Source: GCA-2862585 sp036340235
GTDB lineage: Bacteria > Bacteroidota > Bacteroidia > Flavobacteriales > UBA7312
Direction: 5' to 3'
DNA: 57,097 nt
NCBI GenBank assembly: GCA_036340235.1
Contig: JAYYZE010000028.1
Location: 1 to 57,097, forward strand
The notes under the pieces are model-generated. The model made no database searches. It was given only the letters and a program-made list of their open reading frames with translations, and was not told the DNA's origin. Below are positions 46,164 through 54,455 of this stretch, piece after piece. The translations under genes were made by a program, and so were the position numbers. Numbering within the stretch: the first letter of the stretch is position 1; each line of letters starts with the position of its first letter.

Positions 46164-47162
46164 AAAGGTTGTTCCAATATTTTCCGTGCTTCTGACGTTA
46201 ATATTTTGTCGGTGAGCGTCAATTATATGTTTGACAATTGATAAACCCAAACCTGTTCCTCCTTCATTTCTTGACCTTGACTTGTCAACTCTGTAAAAGC
46301 GTTCAAATAAACGTGGTAAATGTTCCTCGGGAATTCCATATCCGTCGTCTGCTACTTCAACAAGTATGTTTTCTCCCATTTCAAAAAAACGCACCTTAAT
46401 CTGTCCGCCTTCTTTGCCATATTTTATGGCATTTTCAATAAGGTTTAACAATACTTGAGAGATTTTATCTTGATCTGCTTCTACGAATCTGGATTTTGTT
46501 TCATTGTCGTTGTAAAGACTTATATTTCTTTTGACAGCTTTCATTTCCAAAATTTCAAAAAGCTCCTGAACAAGACTTACAATGTTCCAACGACTAAATT
46601 CTAATTCAAGCTTATCGGATTCTATTTTTGATATCATTTCTAAATCTTCAACAATTGATATCATTCTATCAACACTTTTACTAGTTCGTTTTAAATACTT
46701 TAAATTCACAGAATCATCATTTATGGCGCCATCTAAAAGGGTGTGTATATAGCCTTGAATATTAAAAATTGGTGTCTTTAGTTCATGCGATACATTTCCT
46801 AAAAATTCTCTTCGAAAAGTTTCGGTATTTTTTAGATCATCAATTTCTTTTTGGCGATCATTTACCAGGCGATCGACATCTTCGTTTACTCTATTTAAGT
46901 CGGTTTCTACTTTTTGACTGGTGCCGCGTTGTCTGCTAAGCGACCTATATATGAGCTTAACTTTGTTGTGAATATAGTTTTTTATGACCGTGATAGTAAT
47001 AATATAAGTTACTACTAAAAATAAAATCAAAGAAATGAAAAGGTAGAGAGGTTGAAAGCAAATAGTATAAAAAAAGTTGTTGGCACTTAGTAAGAACCCT
47101 ACAAATAAGCATAGAACTATTGTAAGAAATAAGGCAATTTGCTGGGGTGAGTTCAGTTGCAT
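46137..47162 (-). CDS. PhoR-like sensor histidine kinase
   Basis: 341 aa. Two N-terminal membrane helices (about residues 8-27 and 38-60) with almost no loop between them, so no external sensor domain. A coiled linker follows, then the H-box FLGNVSHELKTP (His about residue 126), N-box NLIENAIKYG, G1 DDGYGIP and G2 GGTGLGLSI. Such short-loop kinases paired with OmpR regulators are usually PhoR-like; the neighbouring permease supports that. The ATG overlaps the regulator stop (TAATG). Confidence 0.92.
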   Translation of the reverse strand: MQLNSPQQIALFLTIVLCLFVGFLLSANNFFYTICFQPLYLFISLILFLVVTYIITITVIKNYIHNKVKLIYRSLSRQRGTSQKVETDLNRVNEDVDRLVNDRQKEIDDLKNTETFRREFLGNVSHELKTPIFNIQGYIHTLLDGAINDDSVNLKYLKRTSKSVDRMISIVEDLEMISKIESDKLELEFSRWNIVSLVQELFEILEMKAVKRNISLYNDNETKSRFVEADQDKISQVLLNLIENAIKYGKEGGQIKVRFFEMGENILVEVADDGYGIPEEHLPRLFERFYRVDKSRSRNEGGTGLGLSIVKHIIDAHRQNINVRSTENIGTTFSFTLKKSE

Positions 47163-47842
47163 TAGTACACAAATTTATAGCCGACCCCTTTGACGGTTTT
47201 TATAAAATGATTTGAGTACTTTTCTCTTAGTTTACGTATGTGAACGTCAATAGTTCTATCGCCGATAATAATGTCCGTACCCCAGACTTTTTCAAGTATT
47301 TCCTCTCTAGAAAATACTTTACCAGGTTTTGAAATAAGGAGTTTTAATAATTTAAATTCTTTTTTAGCTAGCGTTACTAAATTGCCTTTATAGAAAGTTT
47401 GGTACTTTTCAAAGTCAACTTGAAGATCACCCAACTCTACAATGGATCCTGATTCATTTGAGTATCCCCGACGTTTTAGTAAAGCCTTGACTCTACTTAT
47501 TAGGACTTTTGGCCTAATTGGTTTGGTTATGTAATCGTCTGCACCAGCATCAAAACCAGCAACTTGAGAATAATCCTCAGAACGAGCAGTAAGAAATGTA
47601 ATCATTACATCATTTAGCTTTGGTATTTCTCTAATTTTCTCACAGGTTGTAATACCGTCCATGTTTGGCATTTGGACGTCAAGTATTATCAGAGAGGGTT
47701 GATGTTTTACTGCTAATTCAATAGCCAACAAGCCATTATCAGCTACAATAACTTTATACCCCTGCGAGCGTAGATTATATCCTAAAAATTCAAGGATATC
47801 TTTTTCATCGTCTACAATTAAAATTTTAATTTCCTGGTTCAT
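47162..47842 (-). CDS. PhoB-like OmpR-family response regulator
   Basis: 226 aa. Receiver domain with acidic pair VDDEKD, phospho-acceptor Asp about residue 55 (LIILDVQMPNMDG) and switch Lys about 107 (ITKPIRP). The C-terminal winged helix contains LLISKPGKVFSREEILEKVW and RTIDVHIRKLREK. The frame runs to 47917, but the ATG at 47842 gives the normal receiver start. Likely controls phosphate genes, inferred from its neighbours. Confidence 0.93.
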   Translation of the reverse strand: MNQEIKILIVDDEKDILEFLGYNLRSQGYKVIVADNGLLAIELAVKHQPSLIILDVQMPNMDGITTCEKIREIPKLNDVMITFLTARSEDYSQVAGFDAGADDYITKPIRPKVLISRVKALLKRRGYSNESGSIVELGDLQVDFEKYQTFYKGNLVTLAKKEFKLLKLLISKPGKVFSREEILEKVWGTDIIIGDRTIDVHIRKLREKYSNHFIKTVKGVGYKFVY

Positions 47843-47976
47843 AGTTTTGACATCATAAAAGTAAACAAAATATTCTAGCTGAGTAATTTGGATGGCACCT
47901 TTAGATGCTGAAATCATTATATTTCAGTTTTAGTATGAAATTATTAGACATAACTCTAATAAACAATGATTTTGAT

Positions 47977-47995
47977 TTAACAATGTATTAACAAT
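47977..47995. promoter_or_regulatory. Candidate PhoB-type direct repeat
   Basis: TTAACAAT-GTA-TTAACAAT: two identical 8-mers with an 11-bp step. An 11-bp direct repeat is the usual geometry of PhoB/OmpR-family sites. It lies in the region between the divergent regulator and permease genes, about 80 nt upstream of the 30-aa peptide gene. The remaining ~340 bp of this gap holds only that peptide. Confidence 0.45.
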
Positions 47996-48073
47996 TTGTT
48001 TATGTTATTTTGACAACTTTTAAAAGCTTGGTAGATTGTTTTTGATTTAAATTGCAGACAAATTTTTGATAAA

Positions 48074-48166
48074 ATGAAATCTTACGATAACAAAATCGAT
48101 CTAAGTAAATTTTTGTACATCATAATTATGATAGCAACTTATACAATTGCTCTACTTCAAACCTAA
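48074..48166 (+). CDS. Possible 30-aa membrane peptide
   Basis: A 30-codon frame (ATG to TAA): about 13 polar residues (MKSYDNKIDLSKF) and then one hydrophobic helix (LYIIIMIATYTIALL). It ends 17 nt before the permease ATG, on the same strand. The composition is that of a one-span membrane peptide rather than random sequence, but no exact TAnnTTTG precedes it and I know no family. Confidence 0.4.
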   Translation: MKSYDNKIDLSKFLYIIIMIATYTIALLQT

Positions 48167-48183
48167 TTCATTTCATACAACAT

Positions 48184-49326
48184 ATGAGAAGAATTATATC
48201 CAAGTACAGTGATATTTCCAATTTTTGGATTGACAAAAGCGAGCGTGGTTTTTTGTCATTTGTAGTAGTAGCATTTATGTTGGCAATGTTTGCTACTCCT
48301 TATCCACAACTTGGGATGTGGGTTGGTTTTATTTTTGCTGCATATGCGGCAATTGCCAATGACAGTATTCAAACAATTGGCACTTTTATTGCCTCTAATC
48401 AAGATAAAAAATGGTGGGTGTTATGGATTTTTATTGGAGGTATATTTCTAGCCACAGTAGGCTATTCTTGGTTCGTTTTTAATGGTGATGTTAGCCATGG
48501 ACGTTTGATGGCTAAAGGGTTTGAAAAAAGCCCCACAAATTTTCACTTTTTGCAAATAGCAGCTCCCGTATTTTTATTGATTCTTACTAGATTAAGAATG
48601 CCTGTATCAACTACTTTTATTTTGCTGACGTCATTTGCTGCAGCTCCAGCGGCTGTTGGTAAAGTTCTTGCCAAAAGTATGAGTGGTTACGTGTTGGCAT
48701 TTGTGATGGGCTTTGTTATTTTTTTATTGATTTCTCAATGGGCAAAAAAGCGCTTTACTGGAAAAGCAAAGTTTGGATGGACCATTGCACAATGGATAAC
48801 AAGTGGTACACTTTGGTCAGTTTGGCTAATGCAAGATGCTGCTAATATTGCCGTTTATCTTCCTAGAAGCATGAATTTTAGTCATTTCTTGGGCTTTGCT
48901 TCTATTGTTTTTGTTGGACTTGGACTTTTGCTTTATTACAAAGGAGGCAGAATACAAAAAATCGTTACAGAAAAGTCCGTAGTCTATGACGTCAGATTCG
49001 CTACAATTATTGACTTTATTTATTGCATCATTCTGTTTTATTTTAAACTCTATTCCCAGGTTCCAATGAGCACCACTTGGGTGTTTATTGGTCTTTTAGG
49101 AGGGCGAGAGTTAGCTATGGCTCTGACAAAAACTGGCGAAAATAAATCGACAGTAGCTGTGAAATTAATCATCAAAGACTTCTCATATGCCCTTATTGGA
49201 CTCATTATATCCATAGCCATTGCAGTAGGTGTTAACGACCAATTATCATTCAACACCATGCTTGTGGAATTACCAAAAGAATTTGCATCGGGATTAAGTA
49301 AATTTCTTGGTAAAATAGGTCTTTAG
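48184..49326 (+). CDS. PiT-like inorganic phosphate transporter
   Basis: 380-aa polytopic membrane protein with about ten spans. AAYAAIANDSIQTIGTFIAS corresponds to the GANDxxNAxGT signature of PiT (PF01384) permeases, and a second copy-like region is RMPVSTTFILLTSFAAAP with another PMSTTWVFIGLLGGRELA. Sodium- or proton-coupled phosphate uptake is inferred from the family and from the divergent PhoBR-like pair. Sulfate or another anion remains possible. Confidence 0.82.
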   Translation: MRRIISKYSDISNFWIDKSERGFLSFVVVAFMLAMFATPYPQLGMWVGFIFAAYAAIANDSIQTIGTFIASNQDKKWWVLWIFIGGIFLATVGYSWFVFNGDVSHGRLMAKGFEKSPTNFHFLQIAAPVFLLILTRLRMPVSTTFILLTSFAAAPAAVGKVLAKSMSGYVLAFVMGFVIFLLISQWAKKRFTGKAKFGWTIAQWITSGTLWSVWLMQDAANIAVYLPRSMNFSHFLGFASIVFVGLGLLLYYKGGRIQKIVTEKSVVYDVRFATIIDFIYCIILFYFKLYSQVPMSTTWVFIGLLGGRELAMALTKTGENKSTVAVKLIIKDFSYALIGLIISIAIAVGVNDQLSFNTMLVELPKEFASGLSKFLGKIGL

Positions 49327-49356
49327 TTTTCTCTCATCTTAGACACTAACATTTCT

Positions 49357-49364
49357 TACTTTTG
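49357..49364 (+). promoter_or_regulatory. -7 promoter element for the LuxE-like gene
   Basis: TACTTTTG matches TAnnTTTG and ends only 4 nt before the ATG at 49369, the shortest gap in the window. Confidence 0.6.
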
Positions 49365-49368
49365 TAAC

Positions 49369-50328
49369 ATGGAGGCATTGTTTGACACCCAAACTTCTTT
49401 TAAGGACAAAGCACTCGAAAGCTTTGCTTATCAATCCGAATATTGCCTAGTGTATAAGCAATATTTGTCTTTCTTAAACATCAAACCATCAAAGGTGAGT
49501 AACATTGACCAAATTCCTTATTTACCCATTGAATTTTTTAAAACACATAAGATAATATGTGGTAGTAAAAAACCAACAGTTACTTTTGTTAGTAGCGGAA
49601 CCAGTGGAGAGTCGTTAAGCCAACACTATATCACCGATATTACTACATACGAGAATAGTTTTTTAAATGGTTTTGAATATTTTTTTGGAGACCCAAAAGA
49701 TTACAGAATATTGGCTCTTTTGCCGTCTTATCTAGAAAGAAAGGGGTCCTCCTTAGTATATATGTGTCAGCACTTAATTAACAAAAGTGATGATGAGTCA
49801 AGTGGATTTTACCTCAATAATTATGAAAAACTTGCCTCAATACTTTCAAAAAAGACCTCTAAAAAAACTATCCTTTTCGGCGTTAGCTACGCATTGTTAG
49901 ATATGGCAGAGCAATTTCCGCAAGCCCTCGAAAATACCATCGTTATGGAAACGGGAGGAATGAAGGGAAAACGCCCAGAAATGACAAAAAATGAGTTACA
50001 TAGTATTCTCAAACAAGCCTTTCAGTTGAAGCACATCCATTCAGAATATGGAATGACCGAATTGCTAAGCCAAGCCTATTCCTTTTATGATGGTATTTTT
50101 CAAACACCGAGCTGGATGAAAGTCACCATCAGAGACCCTCAAGACCCTATTTCCTTGTTGAAGCATAATCAATTAGGTGGAATAAATGTTATTGACTTAG
50201 CTAATATAAATTCGTGTTGCTTTATTGCCACTCAAGACCTTGGAAAAACAATTGATGACACGAAATTTGAGTTATGTGGTAGATTAGAAACATCTGATAT
50301 AAGAGGATGTAATTTGTTAGTTCAATAG
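49369..50328 (+). CDS. LuxE/PaaK-type acyl-protein synthetase
   Basis: 319 aa. The adenylate-forming motif VSSGTSGESLSQH is near residue 75, and the E-Y-G-M-T-E core (IHSEYGMTELLSQAY) lies near 228. This matches the LuxE family, which activates fatty acids as acyl-AMP. There are no lux genes here, so it is probably an acyl- or aryl-activating enzyme of unknown pathway, as often found in Bacteroidota. Followed by a GNAT gene 2 nt later. Confidence 0.87.
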   Translation: MEALFDTQTSFKDKALESFAYQSEYCLVYKQYLSFLNIKPSKVSNIDQIPYLPIEFFKTHKIICGSKKPTVTFVSSGTSGESLSQHYITDITTYENSFLNGFEYFFGDPKDYRILALLPSYLERKGSSLVYMCQHLINKSDDESSGFYLNNYEKLASILSKKTSKKTILFGVSYALLDMAEQFPQALENTIVMETGGMKGKRPEMTKNELHSILKQAFQLKHIHSEYGMTELLSQAYSFYDGIFQTPSWMKVTIRDPQDPISLLKHNQLGGINVIDLANINSCCFIATQDLGKTIDDTKFELCGRLETSDIRGCNLLVQ

Positions 50329-50330
50329 AA

Positions 50331-50834
50331 ATGATAATTAGAAAAGCAGAAATAGAGGAGCTAGCAGACATAATGAAGATTTACAGTTCCTGTGTGAAAG
50401 GCATGATTGCATTGGGCATTGACCAATGGGACGAATCCTACCCCAATAAAGAAGTAATCAACTCTGATATTAGTTCAGGAAGCTACTTCGTTGGCTGTAT
50501 AGATCGTGAATTGGTTTGCGGATTGACTATAGATCAAATACAAGACCCAACATACCTAAGCATTGATTGGCAAGATAAAACCAACCGTTTTTTAGTAGTA
50601 CACCGCTTATGCGCTAAAACAACGGTATGGAGTCGTGGAATAGGAAGCAAAATGATGGCCTTTGCTGAAGAAATGGCTTTGAAAAAGAGACTTTCCTCAA
50701 TACGACTTGACACATACGTCAATAATCCAAAAGCAATAAATTTTTATGAGGGGCTAGGCTACCAAAAAAGAGGATATATACATTTGAAGCCAAACAAAGA
50801 CATATACTACTGTTTCGAGAAGCTACTTAGATAA
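50331..50834 (+). CDS. GNAT-family N-acetyltransferase
   Basis: 167-aa acetyltransferase. Acetyl-CoA site LCAKTTVWSRGIGSKMM (motif A, RGIGS) is near residues 88-104, then IRLDTYVNNPKAINFYEGLGYQ (quoted as the conserved NNPKAINFYEGLGY). Substrate unknown. Translated right after the LuxE-like gene. The last 12 bases overlap the converging lipoprotein gene. Confidence 0.9.
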   Translation: MIIRKAEIEELADIMKIYSSCVKGMIALGIDQWDESYPNKEVINSDISSGSYFVGCIDRELVCGLTIDQIQDPTYLSIDWQDKTNRFLVVHRLCAKTTVWSRGIGSKMMAFAEEMALKKRLSSIRLDTYVNNPKAINFYEGLGYQKRGYIHLKPNKDIYYCFEKLLR

Positions 50835-51182
50835 CAATCCTAAAACTTCCTTTGCTTCCCTTTCTACCTTAACTTCAATTTTGGCGTAAGGGTAAGTGGT
50901 AGACATGAAATAGACTATCTTTTCAGTCATTTCATTATATATTGGAGAGTGTTGAATCATACTAACTTCCAAAGCATAGTTACCTTCATAATACTCGTAA
51001 TCAAAACTACCCACTGTCGCTACTTTTTCATTAGCATAATAAATGCTCTTCCCTTTAGTAGTAAATTTTGCCATTTCATCTGCAGAAAGCTCTGTTAATT
51101 GGAAATTACTTTTAGTTGCAGAATCACTCAACGTGCAAGATGCAAAACAACCAACTATTATAAATAAGTAAAACAGTCTCAT
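50823..51182 (-). CDS. Small lipoprotein, 119 aa
   Basis: Signal peptide with a lipobox-like FASC (Cys about residue 16), then a ~100-residue soluble domain rich in Tyr and Glu (KGKSIYYANEKVATVGSFDY). No family recognised. It has a good -7 element, and three TTAAC-like repeats in 11-bp steps lie at and above it, so regulated expression is likely. Confidence 0.8.
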   Translation of the reverse strand: MRLFYLFIIVGCFASCTLSDSATKSNFQLTELSADEMAKFTTKGKSIYYANEKVATVGSFDYEYYEGNYALEVSMIQHSPIYNEMTEKIVYFMSTTYPYAKIEVKVEREAKEVLGLLSK

Positions 51183-51206
51183 AATTTATGTATTTCGTTT
51201 ATTTTA

Positions 51207-51214
51207 CAAATTTA
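51207..51214 (-). promoter_or_regulatory. -7 promoter element for the 119-aa lipoprotein
   Basis: TAAATTTG on the minus strand matches TAnnTTTG, 24 nt before the ATG at 51182. The edge of the 11-bp repeats (51212) touches it. Confidence 0.55.
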
Positions 51215-51241
51215 ACAATTTTTTAACATAACAGTAACGTT
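51212..51241. promoter_or_regulatory. Three 11-bp-phased TTAAC-type repeats
   Basis: TTAACAAT (51212), TTAACATA (51223) and GTAACGTT (51234) begin at exact 11-bp steps. The first 8-mer is the same as in the candidate site at 47977. Position beside the lipoprotein promoter suggests an OmpR/PhoB-type regulator site. Confidence 0.45.
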
Positions 51242-51295
51242 TTGGCAATATATTATTTTGGCTTGTAAAATTTTCTTTTTTCGTTTATTTGCAGA

Positions 51296-51709
51296 ATGAT
51301 TACAGAAAAGCATATTGTTTCGGCCCAAGAAGAGTGGGGAAAAGGTGTTGTTCTCTTAGGAAAGAAAGAAATCATTGCTAATGAATTTGTTAAAAAAATG
51401 TATGCAAAAGACATAGTAATGAAACCAACCATGGCCAAGGATCAACCATTTAGAACCAATCATACTGATATTATCTCCTATTTTGTTTGTGGGCATATAA
51501 AGGAAGATGGCGGCTTCGCACTAAAACCATGGATTAAGGTTCGGTTTGAAAATGAAAAAATAACTATTTCTGAACATCAGGCATTTGCTGTTGGTCACTA
51601 CTATTTTGAAGATACTGCTGGAAATGAAACAAAGGTTGAATACAGCTTTGGTTATGTAACTGAAGGTAACGAAATCAAAATTAACTTACACCATTCGTCC
51701 TTGCCTTAA
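51296..51709 (+). CDS. NTF2-like fold protein (SnoaL type), 137 aa
   Basis: One-domain protein. The sequence (QEEWGKGVVLLG, TDIISYFVCGH, GFALKPWIKVRFEN, INLHHSSLP) matches a family of small NTF2-like proteins common in Bacteroidota; some entries have been mislabelled phosphoribosyl-AMP cyclohydrolase. No signal peptide is seen, unlike many relatives. Function unknown. Overlaps the tyrS stop by 4 nt. Confidence 0.8.
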   Translation: MITEKHIVSAQEEWGKGVVLLGKKEIIANEFVKKMYAKDIVMKPTMAKDQPFRTNHTDIISYFVCGHIKEDGGFALKPWIKVRFENEKITISEHQAFAVGHYYFEDTAGNETKVEYSFGYVTEGNEIKINLHHSSLP

Positions 51710-52974
51710 TCAACTGTAATAAGATAATAATTCTTTTTACCCTTTTGAACTAATAGGTATTTAGCAGAAATAAGGTCATCAGTAGACAATGATTTATTGA
51801 CATCTATTTTTTCTTTGTTAATACTTACAGCATTACTCTGAATAAATCGTCTGGCCTCGCTCTTTGAGGAAAACACTTGAGTTTTTTCTACTAAAAAATC
51901 AAAAATATCGGTACTTAAATCACTCTTACTTATTGAGAATTGAGGGACACCATCAAATACAGAAAGAAAAGTGCTTTCATCTAAAGACAATAAATCATTC
52001 GAAGTAGATTTTCCAAATAAAATATTTGATGCTTTTATGGCGGCATCAAAATCTTCCTTTGAATGTACTCGAATAGTAATATCCTCAGCTAGTGTTTTTT
52101 GTAATAACCTCAAGTGGGGCTCTTTGTTGTGTTGAGTCTCTAAACTCTCAATGTCTTCTTTGGTCAGTAAAGTAAAAATACGAATATATTTCTTGACATC
52201 TTCATCTGAAGAGTTTAGCCAAAATTGATAGAATTTGTAAGGTGACGTTAATCGCTTTTCTAACCAAACATTGCCTTGCTCAGTTTTACCAAACTTTCCG
52301 CCATCTGCTTTTTTTATTAAAGGCGTGGTCACGGCATAGGCATCTCCGCCTGTTTTTCTTCGAATTAACTCGGTTCCAGTAGTAATATTTCCCCATTGAT
52401 CGGAACCACCAAGTTGAACTTTACAGTTTTTATGTTTAAACAGCCATAAAAAGTCATATCCTTGAACCAATTGATAACTAAATTCTGTGAAGCTCATTCC
52501 GGATTCTAGTCTCGACTTGACAGAATCTTTAGCCATCATGTAATTTATTGAAATACTTTTTCCTATTTCTCTTATAAAATCTAAAAAATTAAACGATTTA
52601 AACCAGTCGTAATTATTTACAATTTCAGCTGAAGTTGAACCGCAATCAAAATCTAAAAAGCGTTCCATTTGCTTTTGAACAGATATCAAATTGTGCCGTA
52701 GTGTATCTTCTGATAAAATATTTCTCTCTTTTGACTTTCCAGAGGGGTCACCTACAATTCCAGTAGCCCCCCCCATAAGTGCTACTGGCTTATGGCCACA
52801 TCGCTGTAGGTGAACCAAAATCATTATCTGCACTAATGAACCGATATGTAAAGAATCAGCAGTAGGATCAAAGCCAATATAGGCCGTTGTCACCTCTTTT
52901 CGAAATTGCTCTTCCGTTCCTGGCATGATGTCATGTATCATCCCACGCCATCTTAGTTCTTCTATAAAGTCCAT
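51706..52974 (-). CDS. tyrS: Tyrosyl-tRNA synthetase
   Basis: 422-aa class I aminoacyl-tRNA synthetase. AYIGFDPTADSLHIGSLV includes the HIGH-like HIGS, LGGSDQWGNIT binds tyrosine, and KFGKTEQG is the KMSKS-loop equivalent. A C-terminal S4 domain starts near residue 355. The TTG at 52995 lies inside the promoter element, so the ATG at 52974 is the start. Confidence 0.97.
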   Translation of the reverse strand: MDFIEELRWRGMIHDIMPGTEEQFRKEVTTAYIGFDPTADSLHIGSLVQIMILVHLQRCGHKPVALMGGATGIVGDPSGKSKERNILSEDTLRHNLISVQKQMERFLDFDCGSTSAEIVNNYDWFKSFNFLDFIREIGKSISINYMMAKDSVKSRLESGMSFTEFSYQLVQGYDFLWLFKHKNCKVQLGGSDQWGNITTGTELIRRKTGGDAYAVTTPLIKKADGGKFGKTEQGNVWLEKRLTSPYKFYQFWLNSSDEDVKKYIRIFTLLTKEDIESLETQHNKEPHLRLLQKTLAEDITIRVHSKEDFDAAIKASNILFGKSTSNDLLSLDESTFLSVFDGVPQFSISKSDLSTDIFDFLVEKTQVFSSKSEARRFIQSNAVSINKEKIDVNKSLSTDDLISAKYLLVQKGKKNYYLITVD

Positions 52975-52992
52975 ATGTTTTTGAAATTTACG

Positions 52993-53000
52993 CAAATATA
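52993..53000 (-). promoter_or_regulatory. -7 promoter element for tyrS
   Basis: TATATTTG on the minus strand matches TAnnTTTG, 18 nt before the tyrS ATG. Confidence 0.6.
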
Positions 53001-53031
53001 AACAATGATCAATTTTAGGACTATTTTTATT

Positions 53032-53039
53032 TACCTTTG
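53032..53039 (+). promoter_or_regulatory. -7 promoter element for the epimerase gene
   Basis: TACCTTTG matches TAnnTTTG and ends 5 nt before the ATG at 53045. Confidence 0.6.
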
Positions 53040-53044
53040 TTAAA

Positions 53045-54055
53045 ATGATATTATTGACTGGCGGTACGGGCTTAGTAGGTGCACATGTCCTTCTAAAATT
53101 AATGCAAAATGGGCAATCAGTCCGAGCTTTGAAAAGAACTCAGTCTAAGCTATCTGTAGTAAACCGTATTTTTAATTACTACAATGAAGAAGGATTGTTC
53201 AAAACTATTGATTGGGTTGATGGCGACATTCTTGATGTTTTATCAATAAGAGATGCAATGAAGGGTTGCAAAAAAGTCATTCATTGCGCAGCTATTGTTT
53301 CTTTTGATAAAAGCGACTACAACCAAATGATGAAAAACAATATTCAGGGTACCGCTAACATTGTCAACACATCACTTGAAATGAACATTCTGAAACTAAT
53401 GTATGTAAGCTCAATTGCTACATTAAGCTCTAAAACATTACCCTTAGAAAAAACAGAAGAAAGCTACTTTGAAACCAGTAAAAACAACACCCAATATGCC
53501 CTTAGCAAATACTTAGCAGAACAAGAGGTATGGCGCGGAATTCAAGAGGGGTTACCGTCTGTTATTGTTAATCCTTCTGTGATTTTGGGCCCAGGCAATT
53601 GGTCAAAAGGGAGCTCTCAGCTTTTTGAAAAAGTTTGGGATGGTCTAAAGTTTTACACAACAGGTAGCACTGGTTATGTAGATGTATTGGACGTAGCTAA
53701 TATAATCACAACACTCATGGATAGTGATATCTTGAATCAACGATTTATTATCAACGCAGAAAATCTAAAGTACAAAACGGTATTTGATTGGATTTCTGAA
53801 GAATTAAATCGACCAAAGCCATATATTAGAGTATCGCCACTAATTAAAGAAATTGCGTGGCGATTAGAGAAAGTGAAAAGCATCTTTACTGGTAAAAAAC
53901 CACTTATAACAAAAGAAACTGCCAATAAATCCATGACTAACAGTTCTTACTCTAATCAAAAAATTTGCAAGGCATTATCCTATGAATTCATTCCTGTAAG
54001 GGAAAGCGTGAAAAATTACAGCAGATGGTTTTTAGCTGATAGAGCTAGTTCTTAA
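53045..54055 (+). CDS. NAD-dependent epimerase/dehydratase (extended SDR)
   Basis: 336 aa. The Rossmann motif LLTGGTGLVGAHVLLKL is at the N terminus, VIHCAAIVSF follows strand 4, and the active site pairs a Ser (VSSIAT) with YALSK (YxxxK about residue 151). The C-terminal substrate domain resembles dihydroflavonol-reductase-like proteins. Substrate unknown. Ends 11 nt inside the converging DUF4296 gene. Confidence 0.9.
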   Translation: MILLTGGTGLVGAHVLLKLMQNGQSVRALKRTQSKLSVVNRIFNYYNEEGLFKTIDWVDGDILDVLSIRDAMKGCKKVIHCAAIVSFDKSDYNQMMKNNIQGTANIVNTSLEMNILKLMYVSSIATLSSKTLPLEKTEESYFETSKNNTQYALSKYLAEQEVWRGIQEGLPSVIVNPSVILGPGNWSKGSSQLFEKVWDGLKFYTTGSTGYVDVLDVANIITTLMDSDILNQRFIINAENLKYKTVFDWISEELNRPKPYIRVSPLIKEIAWRLEKVKSIFTGKKPLITKETANKSMTNSSYSNQKICKALSYEFIPVRESVKNYSRWFLADRASS

Positions 54056-54383
54056 GTTGGTCACTTTCTAATTGAAAATCTTGAAGTATATTTTCATACA
54101 TAATAAGTAATTCTTTATTATTTTGATTCAGATAATAATCCCAGCTTTGTTGGAAATCTAAGTCCGTATACCCCAAAGATGTATGAAAGGAAGAAAGTAC
54201 TGAGTCTGTATTGTCGTAGATACTGTCTGTTTGTGTAAGCAAGTAACTGTTCGAAGCAAAAAACCAGTGTCGATCTTTGAGAATTTGCTTCATATCAACA
54301 ACACCAATTGGTGGCTCAACTAGCTTAACTGGATCACTACAGAATGATAAAAAAAGACTAATAATTAAAAAATAGTTGTTCAT
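54045..54383 (-). CDS. DUF4296 lipoprotein
   Basis: 112 aa. Signal peptide with lipobox-like LSFC (Cys about residue 15), then VEPPIGVVDMKQILKD, typical of the DUF4296 family of small Bacteroidota lipoproteins, and a helical remainder. The ATG at 54383 puts the Cys in the right place; an upstream start at 54407 would add eight residues before it. Function unknown. Confidence 0.82.
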   Translation of the reverse strand: MNNYFLIISLFLSFCSDPVKLVEPPIGVVDMKQILKDRHWFFASNSYLLTQTDSIYDNTDSVLSSFHTSLGYTDLDFQQSWDYYLNQNNKELLIMYENILQDFQLESDQLKN

Positions 54384-54422
54384 AACTTGATCAACAAATA
54401 ATAGCACTTTGAATTATAACAC

Positions 54423-54430
54423 TATATTTG
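54423..54430 (+). promoter_or_regulatory. -7 promoter element for the acidic lipoprotein
   Basis: TATATTTG matches TAnnTTTG, 25 nt before the ATG at 54456. A TTAACAAT 8-mer lies just before the ATG, but without a second copy in phase. Confidence 0.55.
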
Positions 54431-54455
54431 CAAAATAATCTAAAATTTGTTAACA

